DNA of 39,551 nucleotides from Fibrobacter sp. (GTDB lineage Bacteria; Fibrobacterota; Chitinivibrionia; Chitinivibrionales; Chitinispirillaceae): NCBI GenBank assembly GCA_012523595.1, contig JAAYIG010000117.1, positions 1 through 39,551 of the forward strand, read 5' to 3'. This document shows positions 33,968 through 39,551 of the stretch, in pieces. The notes beneath the pieces are model-generated. The model did no database searches. It saw only the letters and a program-made list of their open reading frames with translations, and had not been told where the DNA came from. How positions within the stretch are numbered: the first letter of the stretch is position 1; every line of letters begins with the position of its first letter. A program made the position numbers and the translations under genes.

Positions 33968-34049
33968 CGGAGGACGAGGGATTCGAACCCCCAAGACCTT
34001 GCGGTCGGCGGTTTTCAAGACCGCTGGATTACCATTATCCTAGTCCTCC
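33968..34049 (-). tRNA. tRNA-Ser (anticodon UGA)
   Basis: Read on the minus strand from 34049, an 82-nt class II tRNA folds cleanly. The acceptor GGAGGAC pairs with GTCCTCC, and the anticodon arm is GCGGT-CTTGAAA-ACCGC with anticodon TGA. The long variable arm contains GACCGCAAGGTC, and the T arm is GGGGG-TTCGAAT-CCCTC. The discriminator is G, as expected for serine tRNA. CCA is not encoded. It lies five bases from the SDR stop codon, on the opposite strand. Confidence 0.95.
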
Positions 34050-34216
34050 GGGGTTGATGAAATATAGGTTTTGAGTGCTGCTGCTGGCAAGGAAACTGAG
34101 CCAGAAGGGACCCCTTATCAGGAATTGAAGTTTCACGCGTAAGCGAGGAGACTTTTTATTCTATACCTATTCCGTCCATTATCTTTTATTTCCACTTACT
34201 CATTCTTTCTTTATTC

Positions 34217-34237
34217 GATACCGATACCGACCCTGAT
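34217..34237 (+). repeat. copy of the GATACCGAT intergenic repeat
   Basis: GATACCGATACCGACCCTGAT matches the 21 bases at 22666-22686 at 19 of 21 positions. It lies just upstream of the hsp20 regulatory region, in non-coding DNA. Confidence 0.65.
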
Positions 34238-34248
34238 TGAGGATCAAT

Positions 34249-34267
34249 ATGAAACATTTTGTTTCAT
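34249..34267. promoter_or_regulatory. palindromic upstream site, possible enhancer of the hsp20 promoter
   Basis: ATGAAAC-ATTTT-GTTTCAT is a perfect 7-bp inverted repeat with a 5-base centre, lying 62 bases upstream of the -24 element. Distance and symmetry fit a binding site for a dimeric sigma-54 activator. A second palindrome, GTCAATTGAC, lies at 34316-34325 just before the promoter. Confidence 0.5.
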
Positions 34268-34329
34268 CATGTTGTTGCATTTGGAAACGGATTCCGGCAT
34301 TAACATCATATAACTGTCAATTGACGGTA

Positions 34330-34345
34330 TGGCATGACTGTTGCA
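34330..34345 (+). promoter_or_regulatory. sigma-54 (-24/-12) promoter of hsp20
   Basis: TGGCATGACTGTTGCA matches the RpoN consensus TGGCAYR-N4-TTGCW at every defined position. The invariant GG and GC are correctly spaced. Transcription would start near 34356, about 43 bases before the ATG at 34399. Confidence 0.75.
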
Positions 34346-34398
34346 TATCCTCTCTGGTGAAAAAATGAGATAAAAGCAATAAACAAACAGGAGGTATT

Positions 34399-34836
34399 AT
34401 GAATGCACTGATCAGGTACAGCAATCCAATGGCAGCGGTCTCGGACTGGATTGACGAAGTGTTTGGTGGTAATCTTTTCGAGGCGGCCGATCGTCAACTG
34501 ACATCCGGAAACTGGCCCAGGGTCGATATCGAAGAGAGGGAAAACGCTTATACCATAAAGGCGGATCTTCCCGGCCTGGACAAAAAAGATGTTTCAGTGA
34601 CAATAGAGAATGGAGCCCTTCGTATCGAGGGTGAAAAGAAGCAGGAGTACAAGCAGGAGAAGGAAAAGTACTGCCATTTCGAGCGCAGTTACGGAAAATT
34701 CTGCAGGACTTTTGCCCTGCCGGATTCGGTGGAAGCGGAAAAGATTGACGCATCGATGAAAAACGGGGTACTGGAACTGACGCTTCCGAAGAAGGAGCAG
34801 GCCAGGCCCAAGGCAATTGAAGTGAAAGTAAACTGA
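34399..34836 (+). CDS. small heat shock protein, Hsp20/alpha-crystallin family
   Basis: A 145-residue cytoplasmic chaperone that binds unfolding proteins without ATP. The alpha-crystallin domain spans about 36-135: WPRVDIEERENAYTIKADLP, then GLDKKDVSVTIENGALRIEG, FERSYGKFCRTFALPDSV and the signature KNGVLELTLPKKE. The short C-terminal tail ends KAIEVKVN, with an I-x-V motif of the type that drives oligomer assembly. The ribosome site AGGAGG lies six bases before the ATG. It is a single gene with a sigma-54-type promoter and a strong terminator. Confidence 0.95.
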   Translation: MNALIRYSNPMAAVSDWIDEVFGGNLFEAADRQLTSGNWPRVDIEERENAYTIKADLPGLDKKDVSVTIENGALRIEGEKKQEYKQEKEKYCHFERSYGKFCRTFALPDSVEAEKIDASMKNGVLELTLPKKEQARPKAIEVKVN

Positions 34837-34840
34837 AATT

Positions 34841-34875
34841 AAAAGCCTGCCGGGAAATCTCCGGCAGGCTTTTTT
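34841..34875 (+). terminator. strong terminator after hsp20
   Basis: A 13-bp stem, AAAAGCCTGCCGG (34841-34853) and CCGGCAGGCTTTT (34861-34873), has a 7-base loop and ends in a run of six T residues. It lies four bases after the hsp20 stop. Confidence 0.95.
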
Positions 34876-35241
34876 AACGCTCCCTGAATCCCCTGACGCA
34901 CTAAAAGAAATCTTCCTTGCAGAGAGCCCCCAAAATGCCTCGGTGGGGGACTTTAAGATGGTGCAGGCAGGTGAGTTTTGTGATTAAGAGTGGTAATGTG
35001 GTTAACAGATTACTCTTTACATATTAATAGGTTTTTCCTCGTAGACTCGTCGAAATGACAACCTGGACTGTTGCAGGAAGAAGAATGAAAGTTACAGAAA
35101 TGATCACATCTGGATGCAGGATGATGTAATAAATGTATATTGAATAATATACCTGTCCACAGGAAAAAGAGAGTTTTGCGGGACAGAAGTAAACCTGTGC
35201 GAGTGAAGAAATCCTTCGCTGGAAACAAAACGGAGGCAGAT
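34876..35241. other. intergenic region upstream of the metallopeptidase-like gene
   Basis: About 365 bases without a supported gene. The only structure I see is a hairpin with arms CCCCCA (34927-34932) and TGGGGG (34944-34949), without a T-run. The frame that reaches back to 35140 is an extension lacking signal-peptide features. No clear promoter was found. Confidence 0.4.
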
Positions 35242-36465
35242 ATGAATCATAAAGGCTCTGTTATCTTAACTCTGTTTTTACTGGGACTTTTCAATTATTC
35301 TGTTATTGCTCAGACCGGCAACATCACCTATACACTTCATCGTGAAAACAACCCCACACAGACACAGCAGAATGCTTATGCAAAGATCCAGGTCGCAATG
35401 GATTCGGCACTGGGCTACTATAACAAGTATACCTCTATTACAAAATTTCTGAATGTCTATTATAATCCTGATGTATCGACTGCAGATGCCAATTTTAACG
35501 GAACTATCAGATTTGGCAAAGAAAATTACATGGTTGTGCACACTGCAATGCACGAAATCGCCCATACAGTGGGGGTGGGGACCACAAATGAATACAGAAA
35601 CCTGATGCAGAACGGGGTTTTTACAGGTGCATACGCTACAGCGATGATAAGGGAGGTCACCGGAGATCAAAATGCAGTAGTTAATGGCGATAACCAGCAT
35701 TTCTGGCCTTACGGACTTAACTATGCCAACGAGGTAAAGTCTTCACAGGATCTTATCAATCACTGTAAGATTGTCGGTGCTATGTACAGTGATATGTTCC
35801 GGGAGGAATTCTTCAGAACCTGCCGTCTGAAGTCAAGGTTGGATGGCAGGTGTATGACTGTCCTTACCGATAATTCACTGCGGCTTGGCGATTGCAACAG
35901 TTCCGCATCAGTTGTCAGGATGATCTCTCTTAACGGAGAAAACGTTTTCAGGCTCGAGTTTGGAAACAAGGTCCTTGATATTCCTAATGAATCGACCTCG
36001 GCCGGAATAGTAGTCGGGCTTTACAACTGGAATGGAGGCGGACATCAGAGGGTAATCTTTGAATTTGAACAAGACACCAACCTCGCACGCCTGAAAATGC
36101 AGCACAGCGGACTCTATCTCAGGGCTGACGGGGATAGAATTATTCAGGACAGAGGCACAGTCTCTCCTGAGAGCCAGTACTGGGAACTGGTTGATGATCA
36201 GGTTAAATCAGTTTATTCGGTACAGAACAGACATAGAATTACAGAAGGGATCAGAGTTATCAATGGTCTCATAACTGTAAATTCATCTGTTCTGGAAGGG
36301 AAAACCGTTAAATTGAAGATAACAGATCTTCATGGACGTGTAATAAGGTCTGTTCTTTTGTCTGGAGATGCTGTCATATCTACAGCAGGATTTATCCCTG
36401 GTGTTTACATCATCAATCTTTACGGGAACGGAAAAAATTTTACCAGCCGTTTTATGGTAAGGTAA
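35242..36465 (+). CDS. exported metallopeptidase-like protein with beta-trefoil and sorting-like domain
   Basis: A 407-residue exported protein. The signal peptide is 1-24 (VILTLFLLGLFNYSVIAQ). Residues about 25-190 hold a zincin-like domain with HEIAHTVGVGT: H104, E105 and H108 form the HExxH zinc site and G111 fits the metzincin turn, but T114 stands where the third histidine or aspartate ligand is usual. Residues about 190-325 look like a ricin-type beta-trefoil (LDGRCMTVLTDNSLRLGDCN, LDIPNESTSAGIVVGLYNWN). The C-terminus (LKITDLHGRVIRSVLLSG, FIPGVYIINLYGNGK) resembles the T9SS sorting domain. GGAGG lies upstream of the ATG. It may bind plant polysaccharide and cut associated protein, or be non-proteolytic. 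Confidence 0.75.
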   Translation: MNHKGSVILTLFLLGLFNYSVIAQTGNITYTLHRENNPTQTQQNAYAKIQVAMDSALGYYNKYTSITKFLNVYYNPDVSTADANFNGTIRFGKENYMVVHTAMHEIAHTVGVGTTNEYRNLMQNGVFTGAYATAMIREVTGDQNAVVNGDNQHFWPYGLNYANEVKSSQDLINHCKIVGAMYSDMFREEFFRTCRLKSRLDGRCMTVLTDNSLRLGDCNSSASVVRMISLNGENVFRLEFGNKVLDIPNESTSAGIVVGLYNWNGGGHQRVIFEFEQDTNLARLKMQHSGLYLRADGDRIIQDRGTVSPESQYWELVDDQVKSVYSVQNRHRITEGIRVINGLITVNSSVLEGKTVKLKITDLHGRVIRSVLLSGDAVISTAGFIPGVYIINLYGNGKNFTSRFMVR

Positions 36466-36628
36466 GCGACACACTATCGGGCTATCTACTGGTGACCGCT
36501 CTGAAGGTTATTTACCCCGGGGGTACCTTTTCTGTCTTGCAGAAACCCTTCCTTTTCTCTCCTTGCTTCATCTCTGTTCGGCTTTTATCTTAAAGCTGAA
36601 CTGTGATAAGGTTTCCATCGAGGAATAT

Positions 36629-38338
36629 ATGTTTATGAGTACAAAAAGTGTATGTATGTTGCTTTTATCGGGTGTCCTTTTTCTACCCTGTTCCCAGGTT
36701 CTAAGCGGAAAAGTGATTGATAAGCAGGGAGCGGGAATTGATGGCGCCCTGGTTGAGCTCTTAAATGCCAATCTGTCTGCAACTACTGCAAATGATGGTT
36801 CCTTTTCCATCTCAGTACCAATGAGTACAAAACCTGGAGTAATCCGGAGGGTATATCAGGCGCCTCAGCTCATAGGCAGTACTCTTCATTTTGCTGTCAG
36901 CGATAATTCTGCGCATGTGACTGTGAGTGTTTATACGCTCAACGGGAAATTTATCTATAACGCACTGGACCGCAAACTTGGAGCAGGTTTTTACAGTCTG
37001 AATCCGATCAGCCGGTCACTCAAGGCCAATATCTATGCTGCAAAACTTCAGATCGGTAATGAGAGTACTTTTTTTAAACTGCCCTGGATGAAAGAGATGA
37101 ATCTTTCTGATTTACTCCGGAAAGGAAACAAGGCTGCAACTGTTAGAATATTACAAAAAAGAATGGTTGCTGTTGACAGTGTGAGAGTTTCCAAAACCGG
37201 CTACACTGCAGTTTCTATTCCCGTAGGTACCTATGATACAACCATGACAATTACACTGGAACCCTATACTCCATCATATCATATTAATCCTCCTGACCCC
37301 TGTTACAGCAGGTTTTATGTAGATGGCTGCATAGAGGGTGATCTTAACAGTGCCTGCGGGGGCAGATGCAGGGTAGCGAATTCCTGCAGCCCGCCGGAGG
37401 ATCCAAGCAAAGCCAATCTGCCCAAGACTTTTATCTGCCCGAGGTTCATGCTTTTCAGCACCGAGATGCTCCAGGCAGCAAAAGACGATGCAGCGCTTTA
37501 CGGTTGGGATGCTGATGATCCGCCTTTCAATTATGGAGTGGTGGGACATGATCCCGATATCGGGGGAGTTGATGACGGGCCGAGCAGTTGCTGCCAGTGT
37601 TACCAGATCATATTTGAGGAACCTGAACCAAGTTCACCCAAACATCCAGAACTCCCTTATCCCAAGCCTTTGATTGTCCAGAGTTTCAACACTGCAGCCA
37701 GCGGACCTTATGGGTTTGATGTGTTCATGGGTGCAGGAGGATACGGGGCATTCAATTCCTGTTATGATGATCCTGATTTCGGGAATACCTCAAATTTCGA
37801 TGAGTTTATCTATGATAAATATCCTTATCAGAATCCAGGCAGCGGGGGTATCTCTTTCCTTCGATACGAGGCTGAGTGCCGGGGGAATGCATGGCCTCCT
37901 ACTATCGAAGCGTTGCAATCAACTGCCTGTCAGGAGAAGATTGAGGAAATGTGTAATCAGGCACTGGTGAGTTCAAACCCGCAAGTTACTGAAGATACGC
38001 GCCGTTCCTGTATCGAGTCAAACAAGCCAGGCTCACTCTATCATCAGAACTGGAAAGTTATGGTGAAGCGTGTGCGCTGCCCGGATAATCTCACACGGGT
38101 CACCGGATGCCGGCTGATAGAGAATCATCTCCCTCTTCCATTTCCGGAGGTGCAGACTCCTGCCGATGCCACTGCCAATGGTACATTTAGAAGCGGATAT
38201 CATACTACTACGATGCAGGATTGCTGCAAACCAACATGCGCCTGGACAAACTGGGTGGCAGATCAAAACCTTCCGGTAGATGGGGAGTGGAACGCTTTTT
38301 ATTCCTGTGATAAAAACGGTATACCGTTTACTAAGTAA
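36629..38338 (+). CDS. GH45 endoglucanase, catalytic domain apparently circularly permuted
   Basis: An exported protein of about 569 residues. After the signal peptide comes a carboxypeptidase-regulatory-like half (LSGKVIDKQGAGIDGALVEL, about 25-65). A sorting-like insert (about 80-150; VTVSVYTLNGKFIYNALDRK) follows, then the second half (VDSVRVSKTGYTAVSIPVGT, about 182-212). The GH45 domain fills about 222-569: SSCCQCYQIIF near 319-329, the putative acid D364 in PYGFDVFMGAGGYGAFNSC, RVRCPDNLTRVTGC at 481-494, and finally the family hallmark DCCKPTCAW at 531-539 with the putative base D531. In fungal GH45 enzymes that hallmark is at the N-terminus. GAGG lies close to two in-frame ATGs (36629, 36635). 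Confidence 0.85.
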   Translation: MFMSTKSVCMLLLSGVLFLPCSQVLSGKVIDKQGAGIDGALVELLNANLSATTANDGSFSISVPMSTKPGVIRRVYQAPQLIGSTLHFAVSDNSAHVTVSVYTLNGKFIYNALDRKLGAGFYSLNPISRSLKANIYAAKLQIGNESTFFKLPWMKEMNLSDLLRKGNKAATVRILQKRMVAVDSVRVSKTGYTAVSIPVGTYDTTMTITLEPYTPSYHINPPDPCYSRFYVDGCIEGDLNSACGGRCRVANSCSPPEDPSKANLPKTFICPRFMLFSTEMLQAAKDDAALYGWDADDPPFNYGVVGHDPDIGGVDDGPSSCCQCYQIIFEEPEPSSPKHPELPYPKPLIVQSFNTAASGPYGFDVFMGAGGYGAFNSCYDDPDFGNTSNFDEFIYDKYPYQNPGSGGISFLRYEAECRGNAWPPTIEALQSTACQEKIEEMCNQALVSSNPQVTEDTRRSCIESNKPGSLYHQNWKVMVKRVRCPDNLTRVTGCRLIENHLPLPFPEVQTPADATANGTFRSGYHTTTMQDCCKPTCAWTNWVADQNLPVDGEWNAFYSCDKNGIPFTK

Positions 38339-38370
38339 TACTGCCGGTTTATTAAGATAGAATACTATGT

Positions 38371-38398
38371 GGGGCTGTTGTAAGGCGGCCCCTTTTTT
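38371..38398 (+). terminator. terminator after the GH45 gene
   Basis: GGGGCTG (38371-38377) pairs with CGGCCCC (38386-38392), with one G-U pair and an 8-base loop, followed by six T residues. It lies 32 bases after the stop codon. Confidence 0.85.
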
Positions 38399-38957
38399 GT
38401 CGGTAATACTTGGTTCTTCTTTGATAATACTCAGTGTTCACATCATCTACATTCAGGGCACAGGCATAAATTCCGGTTAAAAAAATAAAGATTTATCAAT
38501 TGATGCAGGTTGGACAGGCATGGGTAGTGTATTGTCGTAGGTTGGGGTAATAATAAATCGATCTGTCACAGGAAGATAAAGTAGAAAACAGTACCATTTT
38601 TGTGAGTTGTTTTGCAGGAAACGAGATTTGTTTCTTTTTTCTGGGCACTGTTTTTCCCCGGAGATGAAATATGGATTTGAATTCCTTAAAAATGGCTTTA
38701 TAGTTCACAAATTCACCCCGGAGGTGAAACAAGGATACTGCAGCTCTCATGCCCAGGTCAATGTCAGTTTCCTGATATCTCCATTAATAGTGAAAAGTAC
38801 GATTATTCAGTGATCAGGCCATGACTTAACTGTTTCTTGATTTTGAAATATCCGCAATAGGGAGGACTTTCTCTTATCACCCATTGGCAGCATATACAGA
38901 AATGCTGTAGACATTAAAAAGTTTTCTCCTCGATGGCCCGTCAACACGACAGAAGGA
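38399..38957. other. gene-free region with two related CCCCGGAG hairpin motifs
   Basis: About 560 bases between terminators contain no convincing gene; the short frames on both strands have no family features. Two related segments occur about 63 bases apart: TTTTTCCCCGGAGATGAAAT near 38651-38670, and ATTCACCCCGGAGGTGAAAC at 38711-38730. The second is a palindrome (TTCACC-CCGGA-GGTGAA). These look like degenerate copies of a small dispersed repeat. Confidence 0.4.
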
Positions 38958-38997
38958 AATAAAAAACGGGAGTGTGGTAATCTGCACACTCCCGTTT
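38958..38997 (-). terminator. terminator of the partial gene at the right edge
   Basis: CGGGAGTGTG (38967-38976) and CACACTCCCG (38985-38994) form a 10-bp stem, extended by AAA/TTT pairs, with an 8-base loop. On the minus strand it runs into TTTTTTATTT. It lies about 30 bases after the stop codon at 39027. Confidence 0.92.
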
Positions 38998-39026
38998 CAG
39001 GCAGTAAAGGAATACTTACCTTTTTT

Positions 39027-39551
39027 TTACTTCTTGATAAATCTTCCTGTAAAATTTCCGATCTTTAGAATGTAAATACCATTATTCAGGCTGCTGATAT
39101 TAATTCTGCGGGAGTTACTTGCCAAAACTGTCTTTCCCAGTACATCCATTATAACAGCAGACTGTTTTGAGTTATTGCCTGTGAGCACAAGGGAATTTCC
39201 TGTCACCTTGAAGGAGAAGGAACTATTCCGTAACTGTCTCATGTCGATTGAACCGATATTGGTATAGCCATGAACTGACCCTTCCACATACAGATCATGA
39301 ATATTCAGATTCCCGCCACCATCAGAGCGGTTGTTGATAATATTCACAATTATCGGAGTGGCCGAAACAAGGCCCGGAATCATGCTGGTAAGGTCAAATT
39401 CATGTGCGCCGCTTTGGTACTGTTCGGGGGAGTTCCATATATTTTCCGTTCCGGTTGCGCCATAGGTTACTCTCAATGTTCTTCCACCGGTAGCATACCA
39501 GCGTATTTTCAGCACGTCAAGAGATTTCAGTTCCAGCCTCATGACACCATC
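39027..39551 (-). CDS. C-terminus of an exported protein with CBM-like and sorting-like domains (partial)
   Basis: The frame is open at the right edge of the window; the methionine at 39542 is internal. About 174 residues are visible. The first 90 form the end of a beta-sandwich (LKSLDVLKIRWYATGGRTLR, HEFDLTSMIPGL, GGGNLNIHDLYVEG) similar to CBM6-like modules. The last 70 residues are a sorting-like module (SAVIMDVLGKTVLASNSRRI, LNNGIYILKIGNFTGRFIKK) of the same type as in the cellulases. The catalytic part, if any, is outside the window. It is oriented opposite to the GH45 gene. Confidence 0.75.
   Translation of the reverse strand, partial: DGVMRLELKSLDVLKIRWYATGGRTLRVTYGATGTENIWNSPEQYQSGAHEFDLTSMIPGLVSATPIIVNIINNRSDGGGNLNIHDLYVEGSVHGYTNIGSIDMRQLRNSSFSFKVTGNSLVLTGNNSKQSAVIMDVLGKTVLASNSRRINISSLNNGIYILKIGNFTGRFIKK

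Noticed and set aside
34412-34816. 134-residue minus-strand frame
   Set aside because: It is antisense to hsp20, which has a ribosome site, promoter and terminator on the plus strand.
36629-36700. lipoprotein signal in the GH45 protein
   Set aside because: The only candidate lipobox reads FLPC, with proline before the cysteine, which does not fit the lipobox consensus.

Overview
The window looks like a chromosomal piece of an anaerobic, cellulose-degrading, Gram-negative bacterium, most plausibly of the Fibrobacterota lineage (Fibrobacter or Chitinispirillum relatives). This is an inference. It rests on the mix of GH8, GH9, GH5 and GH45 glycoside hydrolases, repeated CBM11-like beta-sandwich modules, C-terminal modules resembling type IX secretion (T9SS type A) sorting domains, and moderate GC content. 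No rRNA or taxonomic marker is present to prove it.

Region 1 (1-169) is the right end of an IS3-family insertion sequence that has cut a response-regulator gene about 14 codons after its start. Region 2 (317-13945) is a surface-polysaccharide locus: a Wzx-type flippase, five GT4 glycosyltransferases, a GT2 glycosyltransferase, two paralogous SAM methyltransferases, an FkbM methyltransferase, a GT-C-like membrane glycosyltransferase and a methyltransferase-GT2 fusion. The genes lie in divergent blocks, and several overlap or nearly abut. The last two genes of the block share a transcription unit with a DUF362 ferredoxin-like protein and pyrF.

Region 3 (13945-19697) is mostly housekeeping: DUF362, pyrF, a YchJ-like SEC-C protein, a ComF-type phosphoribosyltransferase, lgt, and an exported beta-propeller protein. 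Region 4 (20100-39551) is a cellulase cluster. It holds a GH8 enzyme, a small CBM protein, GH9 and GH5 in tandem, a non-catalytic protein with two CBM-like modules, a metallopeptidase-like protein with a beta-trefoil, a GH45 enzyme, and the C-terminus of another exported protein. FlgT-like, ispG, an SDR reductase, tRNA-Ser(UGA) and hsp20 are interspersed. The polysaccharide-degrading proteins appear to be exported through Sec and then sorted to the surface by their C-terminal modules, where they would jointly attack cellulose.

The most striking observations are these. The GH45 domain appears circularly permuted, with its hallmark DCCKPTCAW segment at the extreme C-terminus; the same protein carries a sorting-like module inside a split carboxypeptidase-regulatory-like fold near its N-terminus. 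The hsp20 gene has a consensus sigma-54 promoter with an upstream palindrome. A 23-codon leader ORF overlaps the SDR start. A dispersed intergenic repeat based on GATACCGAT occurs in several places. All functional statements come from reading motifs by eye; no database search was possible.
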